This document shows positions 28,045 to 40,075 of a stretch of DNA of 64,000 nt, piece after piece. The notes under the pieces were generated by a model, which saw only the letters and a program-made list of their open reading frames with translations, was not told where the DNA came from and made no database searches. Location: positions 3,224,001-3,288,000 of the forward strand of contig NZ_CP033116.1 in the NCBI RefSeq assembly GCF_009497895.1. The letters are read 5' to 3'. Position numbers and translations under genes: made by a program. Numbering within the stretch: position 1 is the first letter of the stretch; each line of letters opens with the position of its first letter. The stretch comes from Halopseudomonas pelagia. Its GTDB lineage: Bacteria; Pseudomonadota; Gammaproteobacteria; Pseudomonadales; Pseudomonadaceae.

Positions 28045-29124
28045 ATGACCGCAATACATATTTCATCCCCGGCACTGGAACTACGCGCCGGCCATCAGGC
28101 ACTAGTGCATATCCGTGAGCAAGGGCTGCAGCCGGCTGACGTGCACATGATCCCCGGTGCTGCCGGCGGCCCCAAGGCGCTGGGCATTCAGGGTCTGGAT
28201 CTGGCCCTGTTCGGTGACTGGCTGCCGCGCACGCCACAACCGCGCAGCCTGATTGGCGCATCGATTGGCAGTTGGCGGTTTGCCAGCGCCTGCTTGCCCG
28301 ATCCGGTAGAGGGTCTTCGTCGGCTCGGCGAGCTGTACACCAGCATGCAGTTTCCCAAGGGCATCAGTATGGCGCAGATCAGCCAGCGCTGCGGAGCCAT
28401 GCTCGACGACCTGCTGGGTGGGGATGCGCACAGCATTCTGCACAACCCCCAGTACCATCTGAACATCATGGTGGTGAAAAGCCTGGGCCTGCTGCAACAC
28501 GATACGCGCTCGCGGCTGGGTTTGGGGCTGGGCGGGGTGATTGGCGCCAACCTGCTGGGCCGCCGACATCTGAAGCGCTATTTCGAACGGGTGATCCTGC
28601 ATGATCCGCGTCAGCGTCCGCCGTTGGCGGACCTGGTCGACTTTCCCAGTGAGCACATCAGTTTAAACACCGGCAACCTGCGCTCTGCGTTGATGGCCTC
28701 CGGCGCCATCCCCTGGGTTATGCAGGGGGTACGCGATATTCCCGGCGCTCGCCTTGGCGTCTATCGGGATGGCGGTCTGCTCGACTATCACCTCGACCTG
28801 CCTTACCAGGCCCCCGGCGTGGTGCTTTACCCGCACTTTCTTGATCGCGTTGTCCCTGGCTGGTTCGACAAGAGCCTGCCCTGGCGTCGGGGTAATCTCG
28901 AGCAGTTGAAAAACGTGTTGTTGATGTCGCCCTCGCGCGACTATCTCGCCAAATTACCCTTCGGCAAGTTGCCGGATAGGCGCGACTTCAATCGTTTTCT
29001 CGGCGATGACGCTGGCCGCCAGCGTTACTGGCGCACCGCCATGGCCGAGAGCCAGCGGCTCGGCGATGAATTTCTCGAATTGGCTGACTCAGGAAAAATG
29101 CATGAACGCATCAAGCCGCTGTAA
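28045..29124 (+). CDS. Patatin-like phospholipase
   Basis: This 359-residue protein has the patatin-type Ser-Asp dyad: oxyanion loop GAAGGPKALG near residue 40, nucleophile elbow GASIGSW (GxSxG) near 75 and DGG in YRDGGLLDY near 240. It would hydrolyse acyl esters. No signal peptide is seen, so it is probably cytoplasmic. The ATG at 28045 is chosen because family similarity begins near it; the frame is open about 30 codons upstream into the PepSY promoter region. Confidence 0.85.
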   Translation: MTAIHISSPALELRAGHQALVHIREQGLQPADVHMIPGAAGGPKALGIQGLDLALFGDWLPRTPQPRSLIGASIGSWRFASACLPDPVEGLRRLGELYTSMQFPKGISMAQISQRCGAMLDDLLGGDAHSILHNPQYHLNIMVVKSLGLLQHDTRSRLGLGLGGVIGANLLGRRHLKRYFERVILHDPRQRPPLADLVDFPSEHISLNTGNLRSALMASGAIPWVMQGVRDIPGARLGVYRDGGLLDYHLDLPYQAPGVVLYPHFLDRVVPGWFDKSLPWRRGNLEQLKNVLLMSPSRDYLAKLPFGKLPDRRDFNRFLGDDAGRQRYWRTAMAESQRLGDEFLELADSGKMHERIKPL

Positions 29125-29184
29125 CAGTAGGGACCTGCAATCACCTGGTCGATTGGCCGCGTGAGGCGCCAACTGGCGCTGCCC

Positions 29185-29901
29185 ATGGATAGCAGGCATG
29201 CCTTGGACGATGCGCTGATCCTGGCGCGGCTGGCCATCGCCTACGCCCTGCTCGCCCTGTTCAGCCATCATGCCGCAGCCCTGTTGATGCAATTGAGCGG
29301 CATCCGTTGGCATATCGATACGCAATTCCTGCTGCTGGATGCGCTGTTTGCCGGGTTAGTCATTCTGGGCAGCCTGATTATTGCCTGGTTACTTTCACCG
29401 CGCCAGCCGATGCCCTGGCTCTGGGGCGCCGGCCTCTCGTTGCCCGGTTTGCTGCTAGCCAGCCTGTTTGCTGTTGCCATGGTGCTGGGCGCAGATCCGC
29501 TCGCCAGCTGGCTGGATATCCGCCTACCCATCGCGTTGGAGCCCGAAGCACCCAGTCGGCCCCAAGCCATTACACCGTTGCTCGATCTACCCTGGCCGCG
29601 CCTGATAGCCGGGCTACTGATCGCCATCCTCTGGGTACCGATCGCCGAAGAAGTGGTCTTTCGCGGCTGGTTATTCAAGTCGCTGCAACGCACCCGCCCG
29701 GGCATTTGGCTGGCATTGCCAGTGACCACGCTGATCTTTGCCTTAATGCACAGTTTCTACAGCCCCGGGGGCGTGTTGGTGATTGCCTTGCTCGGCGCCC
29801 TGCTCGGCTGGCTGCGCTGGAAATACGACCAGTTGATCCTGTGCATTGCTGCCCACGCGCTCTACAACGGCCTGACGCTGCTACTGGTAGCGCTGGAATG
29901 A
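29185..29901 (+). CDS. CPBP family intramembrane metalloprotease
   Basis: This polytopic membrane protein of about 238 residues carries the CPBP (CAAX protease and bacteriocin-processing) motifs: EEVVFRGWLFKSL (EExxxR) near residue 155, LIFALMHSFY with the second His, and a third element near the C-terminus ([10 protein letters not shown]). The ATG at 29185 is used; a GTG at 29161 is also possible. The last 40 bp overlap the convergent ptxE end. The substrate is unknown. Confidence 0.82.
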   Translation: MDSRHALDDALILARLAIAYALLALFSHHAAALLMQLSGIRWHIDTQFLLLDALFAGLVILGSLIIAWLLSPRQPMPWLWGAGLSLPGLLLASLFAVAMVLGADPLASWLDIRLPIALEPEAPSRPQAITPLLDLPWPRLIAGLLIAILWVPIAEEVVFRGWLFKSLQRTRPGIWLALPVTTLIFALMHSFYSPGGVLVIALLGALLGWLRWKYDQLILCIAAHALYNGLTLLLVALE

Positions 29902-30764
29902 GGCGCCGGGCTGGCAAGTAAATGTTGGATAAAATGCGGCACCTGGGCTCCGGCGGTCGTGCGCCAAACCAGCATCAGCTCCTTGTTCAAGCCAGCCCCC
30001 GCCAGAGGAATAGCACAGAGCGCACCCCTCTCCACCTCTTGCGTTACAGTAGACGCAAGCACCAGCGAAATACCCAGCCCTGCACGTACCGCCTGCTTGA
30101 CCGCTTCGGTGCTGCCCAATTGCATGGACACGCTGGGAAGCTGATCAGCGCGTGCGAAGAACTCAGCCAGCAGCCGCCCGGTACCCGTACCGGATTCTCC
30201 GCCTATCAGTGCCATACCGGCGAGATGTTCCGGCGTAATCTCTGCCAGGCAGGCGAACGGATGATCCGGCGGCACAATCACCACCACAGGCTCATTGCGC
30301 CACGGCCGGGACTCGAAGCCATCGAGCGGCTGCCACCACTCCATTACCGCCATATCGATCTCAGCCTGGCTCAGCTTCTGCGCAATAGTCGGATTGTTGT
30401 CGATCACCAGGTCGAGTGCGGCATCGCCTTGCTCGGCCAAAAACGACCGTACGTGCGGTTGCAGCAGATAGATGCCGATATTGGAGCTGGCACCGACCCG
30501 CCACTGCTCGCCATGCACCGCTGCCAGTGCACGCTGGTTCAGGCTCAGCATGCTCAGGGCAAAAGGCATCAACCGCTGGGCCCCCGCAGTGGGGTGGCAG
30601 CCACTGCGGCCGCGCTGCACCAGGGCGATACCCAGTTGCTCCTCAAGCTTCTGGATATGCTGGGTCACCGTAGGCTGGGCCAACCCCAGGCTGTCAGCAG
30701 CGGCCTTGAAACTGCCCTGCTGAAACAAGGTAACCAAGGTATTGATCCAGGTGAGGTTCAACAT
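29862..30764 (-). CDS. ptxE: LysR family regulator of the phosphite operon
   Basis: This 300-residue LysR protein has an N-terminal winged helix ([20 protein letters not shown]) and a C-terminal co-inducer domain. Its start overlaps the ptxD stop by 7 nt, as in ptxABCDE operons, where PtxE is the linked LysR regulator. Its exact regulatory role is not well established. The name rests on position and family. Confidence 0.8.
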   Translation of the reverse strand: MLNLTWINTLVTLFQQGSFKAAADSLGLAQPTVTQHIQKLEEQLGIALVQRGRSGCHPTAGAQRLMPFALSMLSLNQRALAAVHGEQWRVGASSNIGIYLLQPHVRSFLAEQGDAALDLVIDNNPTIAQKLSQAEIDMAVMEWWQPLDGFESRPWRNEPVVVIVPPDHPFACLAEITPEHLAGMALIGGESGTGTGRLLAEFFARADQLPSVSMQLGSTEAVKQAVRAGLGISLVLASTVTQEVERGALCAIPLAGAGLNKELMLVWRTTAGAQVPHFIQHLLASPAPHSSATSSSVRPL

Positions 30765-31768
30765 ACAACCGCCCGGGGATTGACCGGCCGATTAGCCGCG
30801 TCCTGCGGCTCCTCGCCCAGCAGCACCTGCAAAATGTTATCCGCGGCGCGACGCTCTATCGCCAGCCTCACGCGGCTGACGGCTGATCCAATATGGGCAC
30901 TGAACAGGGTATTGGGGTGGGCCAGCAGGTCCGGATCAATGCAGCGCGGCCGCCCTTCCAGAGCCCAGTCTTCCATTTCGAATACATCGGCTGCATAGCC
31001 CGCCAGGTGTTCGTTTTGCAGCGAGCTCAATACGGCTTTCTCATCAACTACCGAGCCCCTGCAGGGATTGATCAGAAAGGCCCCAGGTTTCATCTGCGCG
31101 AGTCGCGCGGCGTTCAGCGTGTGCAACGTTCTGGGCGTCAATGCCAATGCCAGGATCACCACGTCGGACTCCTCGAGCAGCGTATCCAACGCGCAGTGTT
31201 GCATCTCCAGCGCCGTCTCTTGCGCCTTATCCAGCGGCTGTACCTCACTGTAGCAAATCTGCGCACCCCAGCCCTTGAAGCGCTGAGCCAGGGCTTGGCC
31301 AATCGCGCCCATACCGATGATGCCCAGACGCGTACCTTCGATACCCAGCCCGTAGAACTGCGGCCGCCAGCCCTGGAACTGCCCCGTGCGCACATACGCG
31401 TCAGCGGCCCTGACCTGACGTAGCAAGCCGATCGTCAGTCCCACTGTCAATTCTGCCGTCGGCACTGTCAGCAGGTCCGGCACAAAGGTCAGCCACACAC
31501 CACGTTCGCTACAGGCCTGTGTATCGAAGTTATCGAAACCCTTGAGCGCCGCGCCTATCACCTGCAGATGTGGGCAGGCGTCAAGAAAATCAGCCCCGAC
31601 ACGGTCCGGCATGAACGCCATCATCGCCTGGGCATCGCGGACCCGATGTAGAACTTCCTCGGGCGGCAGCGTGTCATCGCTTTGGTTGGTGATTAATTGG
31701 CAATGCGGCGCCAGCATGTCGAGCACTTCCTGATGTACCCGATGCGTAATGACTACACGTGGTTTCAT
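30758..31768 (-). CDS. ptxD: Phosphite dehydrogenase
   Basis: The enzyme oxidises phosphite to phosphate with NAD+, letting the cell use phosphite as a phosphorus source. The 336 residues align without shift to the characterised P. stutzeri PtxD: Lys76 (ALKGFDN), Arg237 (NPCRGSV), Glu266 (FEMEDW) and His292 (SAHIGSA) are all present at the same numbers. The nucleotide loop is GMGAIG at 152-157. Glu175 is kept, the residue that favours NAD over NADP. It is the fourth gene of ptxABCDE. Confidence 0.97.
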   Translation of the reverse strand: MKPRVVITHRVHQEVLDMLAPHCQLITNQSDDTLPPEEVLHRVRDAQAMMAFMPDRVGADFLDACPHLQVIGAALKGFDNFDTQACSERGVWLTFVPDLLTVPTAELTVGLTIGLLRQVRAADAYVRTGQFQGWRPQFYGLGIEGTRLGIIGMGAIGQALAQRFKGWGAQICYSEVQPLDKAQETALEMQHCALDTLLEESDVVILALALTPRTLHTLNAARLAQMKPGAFLINPCRGSVVDEKAVLSSLQNEHLAGYAADVFEMEDWALEGRPRCIDPDLLAHPNTLFSAHIGSAVSRVRLAIERRAADNILQVLLGEEPQDAANRPVNPRAVVC

Positions 31769-31777
31769 AAAATTCTC

Positions 31778-32608
31778 TTATTTGAATGCTTTACGCAGGC
31801 GGCCACTGAGGGCGTCAACCAGGGTGACCATCAACAGGATGACCAACAGAATGGCGAACACTTCCTGGTACTGCATGATGCGCAGCGAGCCCATGAGCTC
31901 GAAGCCGATCCCGCCTGCGCCAACCATGCCCATCACCGTGGACGCGCGGAAGTTGTATTCCCAGCGGTAGATGGATACGTCCGCGAACTGCGGCATCACC
32001 TGGGGCAGCACCGCGTGATAGAGCACCTGCAATGGCGAGGCGCCCGCCGCCCTGGCCGCCTCTACCGGGGCTTCATCCACATGCTCAATCGCTTCAGCAA
32101 AAAACTTGCCGACCATGCCTATCGAGTGCAGACCCAACGCCAGTACGCCCGGCAACGCGCCAAAACCCACGGCGGCCACAAAGATGATGCCCATGATCAG
32201 CTCTGGCACCGAACGCAATGCATTCAGCAGTACGCGTGCAAGCTGGAACACCACTGGGTGAGGCGACGTATTGCGTGCCGCCAGAAACGCCAGAGGCAGC
32301 GAAAACAGCACTGCCACGGCCGTACCAGCGATACTCATCGCCAGGGTATCCACCAGTGGCAGAAACCAGTCGGCTGCGTTGCCAAAGTCGGGGGGGAAGG
32401 ACTCCCCCGCCAGTGTCATGATCGCCGGTACACCCTCGGCGAGTGTGCCTGCGTTCAACAAGCCGACATACCAGGCGGCAGTCAGTATGATGCCGAGCAG
32501 TACCAGCAGCTGCAGCAGGCGCCGCTTCCAACCCTGGCTGTAGCGATCAAGTGTCTGTTCATGCTCAGAGAGCGGTTGGGGCATTGCTTCGCTGGAGTGC
32601 ATGTTCAT
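31778..32608 (-). CDS. ptxC: Phosphite ABC transporter permease
   Basis: This 276-residue inner-membrane permease of the PhnE/PtxC family has about 5-6 helices and a binding-protein-dependent transport domain with the EAA-type loop EAARAAGASPLQVLYHAVLPQ. It works with PtxA and PtxB to import phosphite or phosphonate-like anions. It starts 9 bp after ptxB and stops 9 bp before ptxD. Confidence 0.93.
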   Translation of the reverse strand: MNMHSSEAMPQPLSEHEQTLDRYSQGWKRRLLQLLVLLGIILTAAWYVGLLNAGTLAEGVPAIMTLAGESFPPDFGNAADWFLPLVDTLAMSIAGTAVAVLFSLPLAFLAARNTSPHPVVFQLARVLLNALRSVPELIMGIIFVAAVGFGALPGVLALGLHSIGMVGKFFAEAIEHVDEAPVEAARAAGASPLQVLYHAVLPQVMPQFADVSIYRWEYNFRASTVMGMVGAGGIGFELMGSLRIMQYQEVFAILLVILLMVTLVDALSGRLRKAFK

Positions 32609-32617
32609 CGGTACCCC

Positions 32618-34308
<1,691 letters not shown>

Positions 34309-34375
34309 ATGATCACCTTTTGCAATAATGCGAGCCGCTGTATTGCAACTCACAATGCAACGCTAGGGTGATTTC

Positions 34376-34404
34376 ATGACACGACGGTGACGGGGCAATG
34401 ACAT
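34376..34404 (-). promoter_or_regulatory. Three-unit Pho box upstream of ptxA
   Basis: On the minus strand three 7-bp units recur at 11-bp spacing: ATGTCAT, CCGTCAC and GTGTCAT, with 4-bp spacers TGCC and CGTC. The PhoB consensus is CTGTCAT repeated every 11 bp. The match and its place before ptxA imply induction under phosphate starvation. Confidence 0.8.
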
Positions 34405-34494
34405 TTCAACGACAGCTCGGCCACGCCTGAATAGAACTACAAGCGCAATCCGATCTTGAGCATCAAATAAACGAGGGGTAAAAACGCAGCGGGA

Positions 34495-35073
34495 TTACTC
34501 GAGTACCCGGCGGGCGCCGGTGTAAGTGCGCTGCCAGAAGTTGGCCTGCAGACTGTCCATCCGGACTTTGCCGCCACTGCTGGGGGCGTGCAGGAAACGC
34601 CCATCGCCGACATAGATACCGGCATGGTTAACGCGGTTGCCACCGTTCATCGCGAACAGCACCAGATCACCCGGCTCCAGAGCACCCACAGCCGGGTTTT
34701 CCGCAGAGAGGGCATTCAGGCCGGCAGTAGTGCGCGGCAGCGCCATACCCACAGCCTGGCGGTAGACATAGTTGATCAAGCCACTGCAATCAAAGCCGGT
34801 CTCCGGCGTGCTGCCGCCGTATTGGTAGGGCGTGCCCACCAGGCTGATGGCGTGGAACACAACATCCTGATTGATTGGCGGCAAAGTGCGCACCAGAGGA
34901 GCGTAGTTCGAGGTTGATCTGGGTGATTTGGTTGACCTGGACGAGGTCGAGGAGGAGTCAGTAGAGGTATTCCAAGCGGGCGTCGAGGTGGCCGCGACAC
35001 GTGGCTTGGGCGCGCTGGAACACCCTGCCACCAAGGCAAGCATGACCAGAACAGCGAGAGCTTTTACGCGCAT
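34495..35073 (-). CDS. NlpC/P60 family lipoprotein peptidase
   Basis: This envelope enzyme of about 192 residues probably cuts peptidoglycan stem peptides. The start at 35073 (MRVKALAVLVML) gives a lipoprotein signal ending LVAGC. A Ser/Thr-rich linker follows, then the NlpC/P60 domain with catalytic Cys in FDCSGLI, His in NHAGIYVG and a third polar residue in FLHAPSSG. An upstream in-frame codon exists but would bury the signal peptide. Confidence 0.9.
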   Translation of the reverse strand: MRVKALAVLVMLALVAGCSSAPKPRVAATSTPAWNTSTDSSSTSSRSTKSPRSTSNYAPLVRTLPPINQDVVFHAISLVGTPYQYGGSTPETGFDCSGLINYVYRQAVGMALPRTTAGLNALSAENPAVGALEPGDLVLFAMNGGNRVNHAGIYVGDGRFLHAPSSGGKVRMDSLQANFWQRTYTGARRVLE

Positions 35074-35157
35074 AGGGACTACCGGCAAGTGTGACAATGG
35101 TTGAACCATGCCGTTCAAGTCCCAGATAGTCAACTTATTTCCCAAAATTCGACCCAC

Positions 35158-35829
35158 TTAATTATTGACGGTGCTGGCTAACATGACAGATAACTGGCAC
35201 ATAGGTCGGCCACTTTGCGCGTGCAATTCATTGAAAAACGCCTGAGTAGCGGCCAGATCCCGTTGGCTGGTCGGCTTTTTATCAACAATGTTCTGAGCCT
35301 TCAGCGCTGCGGCTACATCGTCGGTAGCGACAAAAGTATCTTTGCCGACCATGCGTAAAAACCGCGGTGCAGATAGCCCTCCCAACTGATTGCCTTGCTT
35401 GCTGAGCAAACGCCAGAGCCCGGTGATATCCGTCACCGGCCAATCTGCAATCAGGTTGCCGACGCTGCCGTGTTCCGTACGTATATCCATCAGCATCTGC
35501 GCATTGCGCGGTACGCTGCGAAGCTTGCCCAGGTGCCGGATCAAACGCGCGTCCTGCATCAGGCGTTCGATATGCTCCCCGCCCATCAACACGACCTTAT
35601 CGAGATCGAAACCGAAAAAGGCTTGTTCGAAAGCCGGCCACTTGGCGTCCACCAGACTGTGCTTCAAGCCCGCGCGGAATACCCCCAGAGCCAGCGTGGA
35701 GAGATAGCGGTCGTCGGCTATCTGGCGCAGTGTCTCGGGGCTGCGCGGCGTCGGCAACCGCGCCTCCAACGCAGCGGCAGAGCCAAAACGGTTCAGACAG
35801 AACTCGTGCAACCAGCGATAGTCACGCAT
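35158..35829 (-). CDS. DNA-3-methyladenine glycosylase I-like protein
   Basis: This 223-residue, mainly helical protein resembles Tag-like glycosylases of pseudomonads (N-terminus MRDYRWLHEFCLNRFGS, central VGNLIADWPVTDITGLWRLL). It would remove alkylated bases from DNA. The zinc-binding residues of E. coli Tag were not all found, so it may be a divergent family member. It lies next to ttcA on the same strand. Confidence 0.65.
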   Translation of the reverse strand: MRDYRWLHEFCLNRFGSAAALEARLPTPRSPETLRQIADDRYLSTLALGVFRAGLKHSLVDAKWPAFEQAFFGFDLDKVVLMGGEHIERLMQDARLIRHLGKLRSVPRNAQMLMDIRTEHGSVGNLIADWPVTDITGLWRLLSKQGNQLGGLSAPRFLRMVGKDTFVATDDVAAALKAQNIVDKKPTSQRDLAATQAFFNELHAQSGRPMCQLSVMLASTVNN

Positions 35830-35863
35830 TTAGGCCCCCCAGGCAAAAAACAGCTTTGTAGCG

Positions 35864-36565
35864 TCACAGATTCATCAATTTGACCATGCGTGGCGTCGCT
35901 GCTTCATCAACACGAAGATTGGCGAAATCGAACAGCTGGGTATCAGCCAGTTGCGACGGATGAATGTGCCGCAACGAGCGAAAGATGCTCTCCACCCGCC
36001 CTGGATTTTCGCGCTCCCAGCCCTGCAGCATCTCCTTGATCACCTTGCGCTGCAGATTTTCCTGCGAACCGCACAGGTTGCACGGGATAATCGGGAATGC
36101 CTGTAGCTCGGCGTACGCGGTTATGTCCTTCTCATTACAGTAAGCCAGCGGTCTGATCACCACATTGCGACCATCATCGGAACGCAGCTTGGGCGGCATG
36201 GCCTTGAGACTGCCACCGTAGAACATGTTGAGAAAGAAGGTTTCGACTATGTCGTCACGATGGTGCCCGAGCGCCAACCGATTCGCGCCTATTTCATCGG
36301 CATAGGTGTACAGGTTGCCGCGGCGCAAGCGCGAGCACAGTGAGCAGGTGGTTTTACCCTCCGGCACTTTTTCCATCACCACCGAGTAGGTGTCGCGCTC
36401 AAGGATGTGGTATTCCACTCCCAATGCCTGCAGGTACGCTGGCAATACCTCCTCAGGAAAGCCAGGCTGCTTCTGGTCGAGATTCACCGCGACCAGATCA
36501 AAGCGGATGGGCGCAACCTTTTGCAGGTGCAGCAGCATATCCAGCAAGGTGTAGCTGTCTTTGCC
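35864..36565 (-). pseudogene. ttcA: 5'-truncated chromosomal ttcA (tRNA 2-thiocytidine synthase)
   Basis: The remaining 233 codons code for TtcA from [11 protein letters not shown] onward, including both cysteine pairs that hold the iron-sulfur cluster ([10 protein letters not shown] and [14 protein letters not shown]). The first part, about 45 residues with the SGG of the ATP PP-loop SGGKDS, is missing. The frame meets TAA directly before the GGC codon, and sequence to the right is AT-rich and unrelated. This looks like an island insertion within the PP-loop codons. A complete ttcA copy lies 175 bp away. Confidence 0.92.
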
Positions 36566-36739
36566 TTATAGGCCATAAACATATCAAAGAAAGCCCCGCG
36601 ATGCTCATAACACGGACTATTGGACATAAATACCTTTACACAATTGGAATTTTTTGTAAAGAATATAAAATCCTTGATGCGCGAACCGGGTATAAACATG
36701 AAGATGCACTCGCATTTGAACCTCCGACTTCACTCAATA
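36566..36739. other. Left junction of the genomic island
   Basis: These 174 bp are AT-rich and non-coding, between the cut ttcA and the complete island copy. The break from ttcA homology falls at 36565/36566. I saw no Tn7-type end repeats or integrase-core duplication, but the partner end lies outside the window, so attL cannot be defined. Confidence 0.6.
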
Positions 36740-37606
36740 TCAGAGATTGATTGCCTCAATAAAACTAGTCGAAGATATCTCTACACGCATGTCTTGAGTA
36801 CGGTTAACCTCATCCTCCCTGTTTAAAGCGAGGCTATGGAAGTCGAAGAGAGCTCGATCTGCTAATTGGCTGGGACTGATATTTTGCGTGCTATTAAAAA
36901 TACTCTCAATGCAGCCTGGTTGGCGTTTTTCCCAATCAAGCAGCATTTGCTTTATATTCTGACGCTGGAGATTTTCTTGGGAGCCGCACAGATTGCAAGG
37001 GATTATTGGGTAATTATTCAGCTCAGCCAATTTCGCAATATCTCTCTCACGACAATACGCCAAGGGCCGTATGACAATATTTCTTTTGTCATCGCTTAAC
37101 AATTTTGGAGGCATCGCCTTCATTTTCCCGTTGAACAGCATATTCAAGAAAAGTGTCTCAACCATGTCATCCATATGGTGCCCCAGAGCTAACTTCGTAG
37201 CGCCAATTTCTTCTGCAAAACCATACAGCGAACCTCTTCTAAGGCGCGAGCAAAGCGCACACGTAGTTTTACCTTCCGGCACTTTTTCCTTAACTATCGA
37301 GTATGTGTCCTTATCAATAATGAAGTAGTCAATTCCATTGTTTTCAAAATATTCCGGCAGGATACGCTCAGGGAAACCTGGCTGTTTCTGATCAAGGTTG
37401 ACAGCAACAACATCGAAATTAAACGGCGCTACTCTCTTTAAATGCAGGAGGCAATCTAACATAAAATATGAGTCTTTCCCCCCGCTGACCGCAGCTAATA
37501 TTTTGTCTCCCGCCTCAATCATCGAAAAATCAGCTACAGCCTTTCCAACATTGCCACGAAGCCTCTTTAGGAGCTTGTTTGCATTGTGCTGCTCTTTTTC
37601 TCTCAT
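36740..37606 (-). CDS. ttcA: Island-borne complete TtcA (tRNA 2-thiocytidine synthase)
   Basis: TtcA thiolates C32 of certain tRNAs. This copy of about 288 residues is complete: PP-loop [10 protein letters not shown] near residue 42, then [10 protein letters not shown] and [12 protein letters not shown] cysteine motifs, and a normal N-terminus ([20 protein letters not shown]). The ATG at 37606 matches where family members start; the frame is open to 37675. It is clearly diverged from the truncated copy and much more AT-rich, so it came with the island. It probably restores tRNA thiolation lost by the insertion. Confidence 0.93.
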   Translation of the reverse strand: MREKEQHNANKLLKRLRGNVGKAVADFSMIEAGDKILAAVSGGKDSYFMLDCLLHLKRVAPFNFDVVAVNLDQKQPGFPERILPEYFENNGIDYFIIDKDTYSIVKEKVPEGKTTCALCSRLRRGSLYGFAEEIGATKLALGHHMDDMVETLFLNMLFNGKMKAMPPKLLSDDKRNIVIRPLAYCRERDIAKLAELNNYPIIPCNLCGSQENLQRQNIKQMLLDWEKRQPGCIESIFNSTQNISPSQLADRALFDFHSLALNREDEVNRTQDMRVEISSTSFIEAINL

Positions 37607-37690
37607 TAGATATGCGCCTTGTCTCGTCACAAATTTAGCCTGAGGTTCTTCAAAAAATAATAAAACCCCTATCAACCGCCAATCAGTTTC

Positions 37691-37706
37691 AGTGTAATTT
37701 TACACT
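37691..37706. promoter_or_regulatory. Perfect palindrome upstream of the island ttcA
   Basis: AGTGTAA and TTACACT are exact inverted arms separated by TT, 85 bp before the ttcA start, in the 230-bp gap before the next gene. It has the form of an operator; no regulator is assigned. Confidence 0.4.
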
Positions 37707-37906
37707 TCTCTCGGACGGAAGCGAACCCAAAACGAGTAAGCGTGAGGTTAAACCTGAAACAAGAGGGATGCCCTCTATTTTGGGCTGTGCTGAGCCGTGA
37801 GTGTCGAAGGAAAGCCTAGGGGCTAGCAAACGCAACTAGCCGAGCTGGCTCAAAATGGCTGACTCAATGATGCCTCTTCCTCTGCGGCCACACTTGCAAC
37901 TCGCCC

Positions 37907-38311
37907 TCAAAAAATACGTCCTACCATTTCTACCTTCGCAAGCTTACGCACACCATTTCCCAGCAATACATAAGTTGTGTTTGCAGTCGCAAACAGGTAC
38001 CCATCCTCGAAAGCAACAAGTGGCGAAGTGCGCACAAAATCACCAATATCGAGGCGTTTTTCGGAGTCAAACAGGACAGTGTGCGCATATATTATAGCTG
38101 GCTGCTTACCAGTTGACTCTAAGACATTTAGCTGCTGTTGATTTAAGTCCAGATCAACCCATATCCAGTCGCGTACAATGCAGTACGGTCTAAGATCTTG
38201 TCGCTCTCGCATATACAAAAGAGCATCTTCTTTGGTCATGCTTGACCCCGGCATGGCCACGCCGGGGCCATACAAAAGTTGTGACATTTCTTCAAGACCT
38301 CTCATGCTCAC
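37907..38311 (-). CDS. Hypothetical protein, DUF6957-like
   Basis: This 134-residue soluble protein has a conserved-looking C-terminal half: YAHTVLFDSEKRLDIGDFVR, then TSPLVAFEDGYLFATANTTYVLLG. This resembles the DUF6957 family common in Pseudomonas, of unknown role, and is offered tentatively. It begins 20 bp after the helicase stop on the same strand, so it may share that operon. Confidence 0.6.
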   Translation of the reverse strand: MSMRGLEEMSQLLYGPGVAMPGSSMTKEDALLYMRERQDLRPYCIVRDWIWVDLDLNQQQLNVLESTGKQPAIIYAHTVLFDSEKRLDIGDFVRTSPLVAFEDGYLFATANTTYVLLGNGVRKLAKVEMVGRIF

Positions 38312-40075
38312 CCCCCCAACTTATGCAAAGGTTATTTCAGAAAACTTGACTCGCGTCTGATATATGAAGTCCACTCACGATGACTCTCAGGAATGTATAG
38401 CTTACCAGAAGCTCTCGTCATTGCTGTGTACAGCAATGCCAACTTTTTAGACATCAACTTTTTACCTCTTAAATCAGGTGCATAGTACAGATCTTCAGAA
38501 ATCGTTAATCGTGAGAACTCAAAGTTTTTGACAGTAAAAACTGTTGCGATTAATGATCGTGCAAGTCTTTTGTTTGAAAGCTCGCCAATGTGGGCACACT
38601 TATAAAGGCCTGAAACACCATATCTGGCACCAACCGTCCCCAGCCATTGCTCAACCCGGACGAAAGCGTCATTCCACATCATCTGATCACGAAGCTGACC
38701 CCACGTTTTATAGTGTGTAATCGGACCCGATATTGGTTTTTCATCGCGTAAATACAAATTAAGGCAGCTTTCTAAAAACCGCTCAAAACTCGAATCCCAG
38801 TCTACAACGGCCACACTCTGATTCATGTGACGGCTGCGTATAAGCCAATCAAAAAGCCCCCAATCATCTGCTACAAGTATCACGGTATGCTCAGGTGGAA
38901 AAGAGTTAGCCGGATACTCTGCAACAATCATCTCCTTCTCTTTATCCGCGACGAAGGGGTCTGACGGCGCGGCAGGAAAAAGCTCTATGATTTGATTGAT
39001 ATGATGAACTAAAGGCTGGCCTGCCCGGAGGGAAATACTCATATCCCGATGTCGTACTAGTGCATTATGAGGAATATAACTACCTTCAAGATTTTGGAGC
39101 TGGTCACCGAGGGATATTACCGTTTGAGGAGATCTATCGAGTATTTCAACCATCGGCGCAGTAAGGTCATGAGCCTCGTCGATCAGTATCGTGTCAATGC
39201 TCTCAGGAATGTAGAGCTGAGCCAATGAAGCTTGTTTTATTCTATGGTAGCCTCGGATTGGTAGAAGAGGGGCTTCTAAGTCCCAATGTGAGAGCTTTAC
39301 CCATAGAGTGGTAGCCGCAGCTATCAAGATTTGTTTTTCATAGTTGCTATACCCTTGAGCAGGTAATAATGGAATATGATCCAGGGTGATCTGAGGATCT
39401 TTTGACATGCAAAACTTGAAGATAGCTGCCCAGCATATTGCTGCTACCTGAGTCGCACTCTGACTGCCTATACCACTAAGAGAGGCTCGCTCAGCTAGAC
39501 CTGAATAAGATAGTGTTAACCTAGATGCCTCTACCATTCTAATTTGTAGAGCTCTGCTTCCATTTGATAGCAGAGACTCAGCTAATCTTTTAAAAGTTGA
39601 AGTCTTTAGACGTTCTTTAGGAAAGCGATCACGAATCGCTCTGAGCTTGGGTTCAACGTCTGCCAAAAAAATGAATTTTCGATCTGGCATTCTTGCCATG
39701 ATTTCGTCTAAAACGAACGTCTTTCCCGTGCCTGCGTAAGCTTGAGCTTCTATGGAGTCCTCTTGATTTGCCTGAATGTTGTTGATCAATCGAATCTGAT
39801 GGTCGCTTAATTTGGTGGTGACGCCACTAGGTCGTACAAGTTGGTGATTCAAAGCCGAATTTTTTCTCCGGTAAAGCTCAGCAAAATCAAAATTCCAACA
39901 TCCATCTGACCTTACAAAGGAATGCCTTGAGATGCTCTCGTTATCGACAATACCTATTCCTAATTCAGACAACTGTGCAAGGTGCGTATTCCGGCGAACG
40001 TGACCGGTCATTCCGGTGATCGTGACCGATTTGCACACGGCCTTCACGCTGGAACGGGTTTTGTACTCTGAGCGG

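Noticed and set aside
29922..30998. A 358-codon plus-strand frame opposite ptxE.
   Set aside because: It is antisense to a clear LysR gene and shows no family similarity.
36566..36739. Tn7-like left end or tRNA attachment site at the island boundary.
   Set aside because: No tRNA gene and no repeated 20-22 bp end sites were found in this stretch.
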